A DNA stretch of 64,000 nt from Salinimicrobium gaetbulicola. Its GTDB lineage: Bacteria; Bacteroidota; Bacteroidia; Flavobacteriales; Flavobacteriaceae. A model generated the notes under the pieces. It was not told where the DNA came from, did no database searches, and saw only the letters and a program-made list of their open reading frames with translations. Both the position numbers and the translations under genes were made by a program. The stretch covers positions 434,001 to 498,000 of the forward strand of contig NZ_JBHTJP010000035.1 in NCBI RefSeq assembly GCF_042676025.1, written 5' to 3'. This document shows, in pieces, positions 57,243-64,000 of this stretch. Each line of letters starts with the position of its first letter. The stretch's first letter is position 1.

Positions 57243-57572
57243 TTAGAGAGAAAAACTCTCTCCGCAGCCACAGGTGCGCTGAGCATTTGGGTTATTGAAT
57301 ACAAAACCTTTGCCATTTAAGCCGCCTGAATACTCTAATATGGTTCCGGCCAGGTATAAAACGCTTTTTTTGTCTACAACAATTTTAATTTCGTTGTCTT
57401 CAATCAATTTGTCCCCATCTGTTTGAGCTTTGTCAAACTTTAATTCATAGGAAAGACCAGAGCATCCACCGCTCTTTACACCTACACGAACGTAGTCGCG
57501 CAAGGCGTCATAACCGTCCTCTTTCATAAGGTCGGTAATTCTTCTTTTGGCGCTTTCACTTACCTTGATCAT
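57243..57572 (-). CDS. A-type Fe-S carrier (SufA/IscA/HesB family)
   Basis: 109 residues. The three conserved cysteines are Cys37 in KSGGCSGLSY and Cys101/Cys103 in RTCGCGESF, with VDKKSVLYLAGTILEYSGGLNGKGFVFNNPNA before them. It accepts clusters from SufBCD and passes them on. First gene of the suf operon, with a -7 box 31 nt upstream of its ATG. Confidence 0.95.
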   Translation of the reverse strand: MIKVSESAKRRITDLMKEDGYDALRDYVRVGVKSGGCSGLSYELKFDKAQTDGDKLIEDNEIKIVVDKKSVLYLAGTILEYSGGLNGKGFVFNNPNAQRTCGCGESFSL

Positions 57573-57602
57573 ATCTTATAAAGATTAATTCTAAATTACG
57601 TG

Positions 57603-57610
57603 CAAATATA
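57603..57610 (-). promoter_or_regulatory. -7 box of the suf operon
   Basis: Minus-strand TATATTTG, full TAnnTTTG match, 30 nt before the ATG at 57572. No -33 TTTG at 19-20 nt, which might fit an activator-dependent promoter. No Fur-like or IscR-like site was recognised. Confidence 0.5.
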
Positions 57611-57829
57611 ATACAAACAATAGGTTTAACCATGCTAAAAAGCATTAGAAAAAGGAATATGGCCATTGCATTTGGCTATTTAAGGCTGCGCAGCTCTGTA
57701 GAGGGTTTTTGGGTGGTTAAAAAATTGAAATTCAGTTTAATGTGTAAACTTTCAGGGGTCTTATAATGAGATATTGAATTGAAATTTAGGATTTTTCACG
57801 CATCAGTCGTCATTTGAATATTTAACCTT

Positions 57830-57837
57830 TAATTTTG
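57830..57837 (+). promoter_or_regulatory. -7 box for thiL
   Basis: TAATTTTG, full TAnnTTTG match followed by CACC, 22 nt before the thiL ATG. No TPP riboswitch features were seen upstream. Confidence 0.5.
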
Positions 57838-57859
57838 CACCACACAAACAATTATTTAT

Positions 57860-58915
57860 ATGTTCGAGAATAGTCAGGAGAGCAGAACCAGCCTTTCGGA
57901 ATACGGTGAATTTGGATTGATTGATCATTTGACCAAAAATTTGAAGATCAACCATGAATCTACCATTAAAGGAATTGGAGATGATGCCGCGGTGTTGGAT
58001 TTTAAAGATGAGAGAGCCGTTGTGACCACAGATCTTTTAATAGAAGGCGTACACTTTGACCTTTCTTACATGCCGCTAAAGCATCTTGGTTATAAAGCAG
58101 TAATGGTTAATCTTTCTGATGTTTATGCCATGAATGCCACACCAAAACAGATCACGGTTTCTTTTGCGGTTTCTAACAGATTTCCGGTAGAAGCCCTGGA
58201 GGAATTGTACGCTGGAATTCAGCTGGCAGCTGATCTTTATAAGGTAGATGTGGTTGGGGGAGATACTTCGTCGTCAACTTCTGGGTTGATCATAAGTGTC
58301 ACAGCTTTGGGATCTGCTAAAGAGGAAGATGTTGTTTACAGAAGTGGTGCTCAACCTAACGATTTGCTTGTAGTGACTGGTGACCTTGGGGCTGCTTACA
58401 TGGGGCTTCAGGTATTGGAGCGCGAAAAAGAGGTTTTCAAAGTGAACCCTCAGTCACAACCAGATCTTGAGCCTTATACATATCTTATCGAACGTCAGTT
58501 AAAGCCTGAAGCCAGAAAGGATATCCCACCGTTATTAAAGGCGTTGGATGTCAAGCCTACCTCAATGATAGATATCAGTGACGGTTTATCTTCTGAAATT
58601 ATTCATATCTGTAAGAAATCAGAAAAAGGCGTTTATCTCTATGAGGAAAAAATTCCGCTTGATCCTGCTGTGATTTCTGTTTGTGAAGAATTTAAAATTG
58701 ACAGTACTACCATCGCTTTAAGCGGAGGTGAGGACTATGAATTGTTGTTCACTATCGCGCAATCTGATTTTGAGAAGATCAAAGGCAATCCTAATTTCAC
58801 GGTGATTGGTCACATGGCCGAAGAAAAAGAGGGGATGCACTTAATTACCCGTGCAAATCAAAAAATACCTTTGATCGCTCGTGGCTGGAACGCCATGAAG
58901 GAAAAAGAAGATTAA
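57860..58915 (+). CDS. thiL: Thiamine-monophosphate kinase
   Basis: 351 residues. GEFGLIDHLTK, then GIGDDAAVLDF (metal-binding Asp pair), TTDLLIEGVHFDLSYMPLKHLGYKAVMVNLSDVYAMNATPKQ and VVGGDTSSSTSGLIISVTALG are the ThiL/PurM-family blocks, with SMIDISDGLSSE and SGGEDYELLFT later. It phosphorylates thiamine phosphate to thiamine diphosphate. Its stop overlaps the small convergent zinc-ribbon-like gene by 4 nt. Confidence 0.95.
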   Translation: MFENSQESRTSLSEYGEFGLIDHLTKNLKINHESTIKGIGDDAAVLDFKDERAVVTTDLLIEGVHFDLSYMPLKHLGYKAVMVNLSDVYAMNATPKQITVSFAVSNRFPVEALEELYAGIQLAADLYKVDVVGGDTSSSTSGLIISVTALGSAKEEDVVYRSGAQPNDLLVVTGDLGAAYMGLQVLEREKEVFKVNPQSQPDLEPYTYLIERQLKPEARKDIPPLLKALDVKPTSMIDISDGLSSEIIHICKKSEKGVYLYEEKIPLDPAVISVCEEFKIDSTTIALSGGEDYELLFTIAQSDFEKIKGNPNFTVIGHMAEEKEGMHLITRANQKIPLIARGWNAMKEKED

Positions 58916-59175
58916 GAAGCCTTAAAAAGGAGTTTCTTATTACGGTTCAACCGGCGTTCATGGATATTTGCCAATAAAGAATTGGCCTCCTGAAGCCTTG
59001 GGGTGAGTTTGGCTAAAAAGCCATTTGCCGTATCGGTCATTTCCTGCCCACAACGTGAGCAGGAATATTCCTTTACATGATTGGTTATCTTTCTCGAGAT
59101 AAACAACCGGTGGCCAAAATACAAACAAATTAAACTGCCAATTGAACATAGAAATGGGGACTTTCTCGTATGCAT
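58912..59175 (-). CDS. Small Cys-rich (zinc-ribbon-like) protein, DUF1660-like
   Basis: 87 residues from the ATG at 59175 (an in-frame TTG lies 9 nt upstream). A FGHRLFISRKITNHVKEYSCSRCGQEMTD segment has CxxC (CSRC) with an upstream Cys-Leu-x-Phe-Gly-His, as in small DUF1660-type proteins where C/H and CxxC could hold zinc. The remainder, LTPRLQEANSLLANIHERRLNRN, is a basic helix. Function unknown; it overlaps the thiL end by 4 nt convergently. The start may be further inside. Confidence 0.6.
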   Translation of the reverse strand: MHTRKSPFLCSIGSLICLYFGHRLFISRKITNHVKEYSCSRCGQEMTDTANGFLAKLTPRLQEANSLLANIHERRLNRNKKLLFKAS

Positions 59176-59242
59176 ATTGAACAATGTATTGGTTAGTGTA
59201 GGATAAAACTATGTAAAGAAATTCAAAAAATCGACGAAAAGA

Positions 59243-60016
59243 CTATTTTTTCGATGAAATACACAAATTAAGGAATTCATTCCTACACTCCAAATAGCTT
59301 AAATGCCCCCCCGGGAGCACGATATGACTGGTTTCACATTTTTTTGCTAACGATCTGATTGTCATCAGGTCAATTAAAGAGTCTTCGGCTCCGGAAACGA
59401 TGATTTTTGGTCCTGAATGCTTTTTTAAGGTCTCAATTCGATTTGTGCGAATTTTCATACCTTTTAATGCGGCCGTAATTCCTTTGGTTGGAAACGCCGA
59501 TGCTCTCCTTTTCAGTTCAGCTACTTCCTTGGAGAAGATCTTTTCATTTTCCGGAGTGAGGAGGTTTGAGATCGCCATGCTTACAAATGCTTTCTTATTT
59601 CTTTGGACCACTTCTACGGCCCGATCCCGGTTCGTTCGTTTTTCTTCGGAATCTTCTTCGGGAGTTGAATTCAGTAACATGAGCTCGTTGACCATTTCAG
59701 GATTGGCCTCCAGGAATGCCAATGTCACATAGCCCCCCATGGAATGTCCTATGAAATTCGCTTTTTTGACTCCCAGCTCTGATAGTACTGCTTTCACAAC
59801 CTGCGCCATTAATTCCATGGTATGAACTTCTTCAATGCATTCAGATTTACCATGCCCCGGTAGATCAATAGTAATGATGCGACCATATTTGGAGAATTCA
59901 GGAATGAAATTGGTCCAGATCTCTTTTGATTCCAGGAATCCGTGCAGGAGAACGAGCGTTTCCCCTTTGCCCGTATCAGTATAGTGGATCTTTTTATTTT
60001 GAAATTCTATGGTCAT
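59243..60016 (-). CDS. Alpha/beta-fold hydrolase
   Basis: 257 residues from the ATG at 60016 (MTIEFQNKKIHYTDTGKG); the longer frame is not needed. Nucleophile Ser92 is in GHSMGG, the oxyanion HGF (25-27) in LVLLHGFLES, the acid probably Asp in GAEDSLID and the His in PGGHLSYLE. This is the MhpC/BioH-type layout; substrate is unknown and could be an ester or lactone. It lies just after a strong terminator of the upstream peptidase gene. Confidence 0.88.
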   Translation of the reverse strand: MTIEFQNKKIHYTDTGKGETLVLLHGFLESKEIWTNFIPEFSKYGRIITIDLPGHGKSECIEEVHTMELMAQVVKAVLSELGVKKANFIGHSMGGYVTLAFLEANPEMVNELMLLNSTPEEDSEEKRTNRDRAVEVVQRNKKAFVSMAISNLLTPENEKIFSKEVAELKRRASAFPTKGITAALKGMKIRTNRIETLKKHSGPKIIVSGAEDSLIDLMTIRSLAKKCETSHIVLPGGHLSYLECRNEFLNLCISSKK

Positions 60017-60033
60017 AGTTTTTAAATGTTTCA

Positions 60034-60083
60034 GAAAAAAGAAAGCCACAAATTACCATTTTAAAAAGGTGATTTGTGGCTTT
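60034..60083 (-). terminator. Rho-independent terminator of the aminopeptidase P gene
   Basis: A long stem of AAAGCCACAAAT (60042-60053) with ATTTGTGGCTTT (60072-60083), extended by four more pairs inside; the A-rich 60034-60041 is the T tract on the minus strand. It begins 22 nt after the stop at 60106. Confidence 0.88.
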
Positions 60084-60105
60084 GATTTTATCTCTTTCAA
60101 GAAAT

Positions 60106-61398
60106 TTAAGAATTCATGATCTCTTCAATTTCATCTGCTTCAATAGGAATATTTCTCATTAGGTTGAACGGTTCACCTTTTTCCTGGATAACCACGTCGT
60201 CTTCCAGTCTTATTCCGAAGCCTTCATCAGGAAGATAGATTCCAGGCTCAACGGTGAAGACCATGTTCGCTTCCATTGGCTCGTATAAAAGTCCGTAATC
60301 ATGGGTGTCCAGACCAATGTGATGAGAAGTACCGTGCATAAAGTACTTTTTATAGGCAGGCCAGTCCGGATCTTCGTTTTGAACATCTGCCTTGTCAAGC
60401 AGGCCTAGTCCAAGCAGTTCGGAGGTCATTAATTTCCCGACTTCCACGTGATAATCTGCCCATATAGTTCCCGGAACAAGCATTTTTGTAGCTTCATTCT
60501 TAACACGGTTTACAGCGTTGTAAACTTCCTTTTGTCGTTTGGTGTAACGCCCTGAAACAGGAATGGTTCTGGAAAGATCACTGGAATAGTTCGCATATTC
60601 GGCACCTGTGTCCAGTAGGATCAATTCCCCTTCCTTACATTGCTGGTTATTCTCGATATAGTGCAGAACATTAGCATTTTTTCCGCTGGCGATGATCGGT
60701 GTATAAGCAAATCCGCGGGAGCGGTTGCGAATCATTTCATGCCAGTATTCAGCTTCGATCTCATATTCCCAAACTCCCGGTTTGATGAATTTTAATACTC
60801 TGCGGAAGGCTTTTTCGGTAATATCACAAGCTGTTTGCATCAGGTCAAGTTCGATAGGGTCTTTTACTGAACGTAACTTCTGAAGTATCGGGTTGCTTTT
60901 AGCAACTCTGTGCGCAGGATATTGTTCTTTGCACCATTTAATGAAACGGTCTTCACGGGTTTCAGTTTCAACATTTGCGCGGTAGTGTTCATTTGTGTTG
61001 AAATAAACAGTGTCTGCCTGGGTCATTACTTCGAAAAATATTTTTTCAAAATCCTTCAGCCAGAATACATTTTTGATGCCTGAAACTTCAAAAGCTTTTT
61101 CCTTAGTGAGTTTTTCACCTTCCCAAACCGCGATATGGTCATTGGTTTCGGTAAGGAAAAGCATTTCTCTGTGCTTCTCGTTTGGAGCATCAGGGAATAG
61201 CACAAGGATACTTTTATCTTGATCTACACCACTCAGGTAGAACAGGTCCCGCGCCTGTTCGAAAGGAATGGTACTGTCGGCACCAATAGGATAGATATCA
61301 TTAGAATTGAAAACCGCCAGGCTTTTCGGCTGCATTTGGGCCGTAAAGTTTTTGCGGTTCTTTATAAAGAGATTTCGGTCTATAGGATGATATTTCAT
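60106..61398 (-). CDS. Xaa-Pro aminopeptidase (aminopeptidase P, M24 family)
   Basis: 430 residues from the ATG at 61398; the longer frame would start at a GTG beyond the -7 box. An N-terminal domain with NSNDIYPIGADSTIPFEQARDLFYLSGVD precedes the pita-bread catalytic domain, whose metal ligands lie in LLDTGAEYANYSSDLSRTIP (two Asp), HGTSHHIGLDTHD (His), FTVEPGIYLP (Glu) and IRLEDDVVI (Glu). It removes the first residue from peptides with proline in second place. It has its own promoter and terminator. Confidence 0.93.
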   Translation of the reverse strand: MKYHPIDRNLFIKNRKNFTAQMQPKSLAVFNSNDIYPIGADSTIPFEQARDLFYLSGVDQDKSILVLFPDAPNEKHREMLFLTETNDHIAVWEGEKLTKEKAFEVSGIKNVFWLKDFEKIFFEVMTQADTVYFNTNEHYRANVETETREDRFIKWCKEQYPAHRVAKSNPILQKLRSVKDPIELDLMQTACDITEKAFRRVLKFIKPGVWEYEIEAEYWHEMIRNRSRGFAYTPIIASGKNANVLHYIENNQQCKEGELILLDTGAEYANYSSDLSRTIPVSGRYTKRQKEVYNAVNRVKNEATKMLVPGTIWADYHVEVGKLMTSELLGLGLLDKADVQNEDPDWPAYKKYFMHGTSHHIGLDTHDYGLLYEPMEANMVFTVEPGIYLPDEGFGIRLEDDVVIQEKGEPFNLMRNIPIEADEIEEIMNS

Positions 61399-61421
61399 AT
61401 TTGAAATTTTAGTGTGTGCCA

Positions 61422-61429
61422 CAAATTTA
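61422..61429 (-). promoter_or_regulatory. -7 box for the aminopeptidase P gene
   Basis: Minus-strand TAAATTTG, full TAnnTTTG match, 23 nt before the ATG at 61398. Confidence 0.45.
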
Positions 61430-61467
61430 AAAAATTAAAGGCGAGGATCCCGAAAAGTATGCTGGAA

Positions 61468-61479
61468 ATCACATGTGAT
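61468..61479. repeat. 12-bp palindrome ATCACATGTGAT between divergent genes
   Basis: A perfect dyad without spacer between the aminopeptidase P and sdhC promoters. A weak plus-strand stem-loop with T5 (61494-61516) lies just after it. Could be an operator; arrangement TCACA-TGTGA is the reverse of a CRP/FNR site. Confidence 0.35.
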
Positions 61480-61574
61480 CATGGCACAAAATAAGATGCC
61501 GGAAGCATCTCTTTTTCAATTAAGAAAAGGTTATAGTTAATTACTTTAAACCCATTCTAAATAACCTCTTAATC

Positions 61575-61605
61575 TTTGGTAATGATTTGAAAGAACGTAT
61601 TTTTG
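61575..61605 (+). promoter_or_regulatory. Bacteroidota-type promoter of the sdh operon
   Basis: TTTG at 61575-61578 and TATTTTTG at 61598-61605 are 19 nt apart, matching both boxes and the spacing exactly. The leader would be about 24 nt to the sdhC ATG at 61634. Confidence 0.75.
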
Positions 61606-61633
61606 GGCTAATTATTTAAAAATTTCGAATCAA

Positions 61634-62299
61634 ATGGGTGGAATCCTCAAATCTTCCATAGCAAGAAAGCTTGTTATGGCATTGTCAGGACTCTTTTTAG
61701 TCTTGTTCTTACTCCAGCATTTTCTTATCAATTTTACTTCTGTTTTAAGTGCTGATCTTTTCAATGAAATCTCCCATTTCATGGGGACTAATTTCTTTGT
61801 TCAGTTCTTGTTGCAACCCGTACTTATTTTGGGTGTGATCGTACACTTTGTTATGGGTATTGCATTAGAAATAAAAAACAGAAATGCTCGTGTAAAAAAA
61901 TACGTTCGTTTTAACGGTGGCGCTAACTCTTCCTGGATGTCAAGAAACATGATATGGACAGGACTTGTGGTACTTGCCTTTTTAGGCCTGCACTTTTATG
62001 ATTTCTGGTTTCCGGAAATTTATCACAAGTACATAGCGATCCATCCGGAAGATCCAATGAGATATTATGGTGAAACAGTTGCCAAATTCCAGGACCCAAT
62101 AAGAACCGGATTATATGTGATCTCATTTATATTCCTGGCCCTTCACCTGCTTCACGGATTTTCTTCCTCTTTTCAGACAGTTGGATGGCACCAGAAATTT
62201 TATAAAGGATTAAGAGGTGCAACCGTTGCATTCTCTATCCTTATACCGCTAGGGTTCATTTTTATCGCCCTGTTTCATTACATTAATCAAGTTCAATAA
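61634..62299 (+). CDS. sdhC: Succinate dehydrogenase cytochrome b subunit (single-subunit type B)
   Basis: 221 residues with five membrane helices and histidines in HFLINF, IVHFVMG, GLHFYDF and LHLLHGF positions that can bind two b hemes, as in the fused SdhC/FrdC of epsilonproteobacteria, Bacillus and Bacteroidota. It anchors SdhA/SdhB and passes electrons to menaquinone. sdhA starts 9 nt downstream, and a consensus promoter precedes it. No separate sdhD is expected. Confidence 0.95.
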   Translation: MGGILKSSIARKLVMALSGLFLVLFLLQHFLINFTSVLSADLFNEISHFMGTNFFVQFLLQPVLILGVIVHFVMGIALEIKNRNARVKKYVRFNGGANSSWMSRNMIWTGLVVLAFLGLHFYDFWFPEIYHKYIAIHPEDPMRYYGETVAKFQDPIRTGLYVISFIFLALHLLHGFSSSFQTVGWHQKFYKGLRGATVAFSILIPLGFIFIALFHYINQVQ

Positions 62300-62308
62300 C
62301 TAAGGTTT

Positions 62309-64000
62309 ATGTCAGTTTTAGATTCAAAAATACCAAAAGGTCCACTGGCAGATAAGTGGACCAATTATAAAAATAGTATCAACCTGGTTAACCCTGCCAA
62401 TAAGCGTAATATTGATATTATCGTTGTAGGAACGGGACTTGCAGGAGGTAGTGCTGCTGCCACGCTTGCTGAACTTGGTTATAACGTTAAGACATTTTGC
62501 TACCAGGATTCTCCGCGTCGTGCTCACTCTATTGCCGCGCAGGGAGGTATCAACGCGTCAAAGAACTATCAGGGAGACGGAGATTCTGATTACCGTCTTT
62601 TCTATGATACAGTAAAAGGTGGTGACTACCGTGCCCGCGAAGGGAACGTGTACCGCCTTGCTGAAGTTTCAGGAAATATCATTGACCAGTGTGTTGCTCA
62701 GGGAGTTCCTTTCGCACGTGATTATGGCGGACAATTAGATAACCGTTCTTTTGGAGGGGTTTTGGTTTCCCGTACTTTCTACGCAAAAGGACAAACAGGA
62801 CAGCAGTTGTTGTTGGGTGCTTACTCGGCAATGAACAGGCAGATAAACCGTGGAAAGATCGAGTCTTACACCCGTCATGAAATGCTTGATGTTGTGATCG
62901 TAGACGGAAAGGCGCGAGGGATCATTGCCCGTGACCTTGTAAGCGGAAAGATCGAAAGACACAGTGCTCATGCGGTTGTGGTCGCTTCGGGTGGATACGG
63001 AAACGTCTTCTATCTTTCTACCAACGCGATGGGAAGTAACGCCACCGCGGCCTGGAAGGTTCATAAAAAAGGAGCCTTTTTCGCAAACCCTTGTTTCACT
63101 CAAATTCACCCAACCTGTATCCCGGTTTCGGGAGATCACCAGTCTAAATTGACGCTGATGTCTGAGTCACTTAGAAATGACGGACGTATCTGGGTTCCGA
63201 AGAAACTTGAGGATGCAAAAGCAATTAGAGAAGGTCGTTTGAAACCAACAGAACTTGCTGAGGAAGACAGAGATTACTACCTGGAAAGAAGATATCCTGC
63301 ATTTGGTAACCTCGTGCCTCGTGACGTGGCTTCGAGAGCTGCTAAAGAGCGTTGTGATGCCGGATTCGGAGTAAATAAAACAGGAGAGGCTGTTTATCTT
63401 GACTTCGGGAGTGCTTTTATGCGCTACGGAAAAGAGGCGGTTGCGACTCAAAAAATAGAAAATGCTACAGATGCCCAGATCAAAGCTTTGGGTCAAAAAG
63501 TAGTAGAGGCTAAATACGGAAACCTTTTCCAGATGTATGAAAAGATCGTGGATGAGAACCCGTATGAAACGCCAATGAAGATATATCCTGCGGTTCACTA
63601 TACTATGGGTGGGCTTTGGGTTGATTATGACCTGCAAACTACTATTCCTGGATTGTACGCGGCCGGAGAGGCTAACTTCTCTGATCACGGTGCAAACCGT
63701 CTGGGAGCATCGGCCTTGATGCAAGGGCTTGCTGATGGTTACTTCGTGCTTCCGTATACAATGGGAGACTATCTTGCGGCTGATATTAGAACCGGTGCTA
63801 TCCCAACCGATAGTCCTGAGTTCGAAGAAGCCGAGAACAAGGTGCGCGGACAACTTGAAAAGTTGATGAACACCAACGGAACCAAATCTGTTGACCACTT
63901 CCACAAACGTTTAGGAAAGATCATGTGGAACAAAGTTGGGATGTCTAGAAATGCTACTCACTTGAAAGAAGCAATCGAAGAGATCAGACAACTGAGAGAG
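62309..64000 (+). CDS. sdhA: Succinate dehydrogenase flavoprotein subunit, 3' end outside window
   Basis: The ATG at 62309 opens 564 codons still in frame at the window edge. FAD-binding GTGLAGGSAA (41-50), the covalent-flavin His73 in RRAHSIAAQGGINAS, the substrate-loop HPTCIPVSGDH, and HYTMGGLWVDYDLQTTIPGLYAAGEANFSDHGANRLGASALMQ are all present. It oxidises succinate to fumarate in the TCA cycle. sdhB presumably follows beyond the window. A long antisense open frame inside it is a shadow. Confidence 0.96.
   Translation, partial: MSVLDSKIPKGPLADKWTNYKNSINLVNPANKRNIDIIVVGTGLAGGSAAATLAELGYNVKTFCYQDSPRRAHSIAAQGGINASKNYQGDGDSDYRLFYDTVKGGDYRAREGNVYRLAEVSGNIIDQCVAQGVPFARDYGGQLDNRSFGGVLVSRTFYAKGQTGQQLLLGAYSAMNRQINRGKIESYTRHEMLDVVIVDGKARGIIARDLVSGKIERHSAHAVVVASGGYGNVFYLSTNAMGSNATAAWKVHKKGAFFANPCFTQIHPTCIPVSGDHQSKLTLMSESLRNDGRIWVPKKLEDAKAIREGRLKPTELAEEDRDYYLERRYPAFGNLVPRDVASRAAKERCDAGFGVNKTGEAVYLDFGSAFMRYGKEAVATQKIENATDAQIKALGQKVVEAKYGNLFQMYEKIVDENPYETPMKIYPAVHYTMGGLWVDYDLQTTIPGLYAAGEANFSDHGANRLGASALMQGLADGYFVLPYTMGDYLAADIRTGAIPTDSPEFEEAENKVRGQLEKLMNTNGTKSVDHFHKRLGKIMWNKVGMSRNATHLKEAIEEIRQLRE

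Noticed and set aside
57685..57694. GCTGCGCAGC palindrome before thiL as a regulatory site
   Set aside because: Ten bases are too short to separate from chance and it is far from either promoter.
61494..61516. Terminator for an unannotated transcript before sdhC
   Set aside because: AGATGC/GCATCT with T5 is only a 6-bp stem and no promoter or reading frame lies just upstream on the plus strand.
62735..63904. Long minus-strand open frames (134 and 245 codons) opposite sdhA
   Set aside because: They are antisense shadows of a strongly conserved flavoprotein on the plus strand; they show no start context or family features.
1..64000. CRISPR array, prophage, insertion sequence or integrated element
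   Set aside because: No evenly spaced direct repeats, transposase, integrase, terminal repeats or tRNA-linked attachment sites were seen.

Overview
The window looks like a chromosomal segment of a marine-type member of the Flavobacteriaceae (Bacteroidota), close in style to Gramella/Christiangramia. The grounds are four TonB-linked loci, Bacteroidota-specific protein families (DUF2480, DUF3078, DUF5689, the THC0290_0291-like protein), a single-subunit SdhC, few Shine-Dalgarno sequences, and many start regions preceded by the Bacteroidota -7 box TAnnTTTG, sometimes with a TTTG -33 box 19-20 nt upstream. I see no phage, integrase, transposase, CRISPR array, tRNA or rRNA gene. Both ends cut a gene: a thioesterase at the left and sdhA at the right.

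Layout. 1-6.1 kb: thioesterase end, EamA exporter, ArsC/Spx-like reductase, DUF3298 lipoprotein, PLP trans-sulfuration enzyme, a secreted protein and gdhA. 6.1-9.3 kb: recO overlapping a heme-receptor-like TonB receptor. 9.4-14.6 kb: ileS, a DksA-like protein, a secreted protein and lspA. 14.6-19.3 kb (minus strand): response regulator and PAS histidine kinase, then RimB-like aspartic protease, RimK ligase, AstE/AspA-family enzyme and 5-formyl-THF cyclo-ligase. 19.6-23.6 kb: uvrC and a patatin/BamA-type fusion. 23.7-31.1 kb: tyrosine and tryptophan catabolism (hmgA, hppD, kynA) together with an M23 peptidase and pgi; a candidate small RNA lies between hppD and the kynA operon.

31.2-43.5 kb is the main accessory region. 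It has two paralogous TonB receptors, each followed by a lipoprotein, together with two exported nucleases (an endonuclease I lipoprotein with Ig-like modules, and an EEP-family nuclease), a membrane protein and an acyltransferase. I read it as a probable outer-membrane system for degrading extracellular nucleic acid and taking up the products. 43.5-49.6 kb: oligopeptidase B-like peptidase, an FAD oxidoreductase, a duplicated-domain secreted protein and hflX. 49.7-57.6 kb: one long minus-strand SUF iron-sulfur operon (A-type scaffold, sufB, lipoprotein, sufC, sufD, sufS, sufE, DUF59, DUF2480, DUF3078). 57.9-64 kb: thiL, a small Cys-rich protein, an alpha/beta hydrolase, an aminopeptidase P and sdhC-sdhA.

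No gene-free stretch exceeds 300 bases. The longest gaps are 26152-26448 (candidate RNA, terminator and promoter), 57576-57859 (two opposed promoters around a short GCTGCGCAGC palindrome, nothing else seen) and 19329-19608 (uvrC -7 box only).
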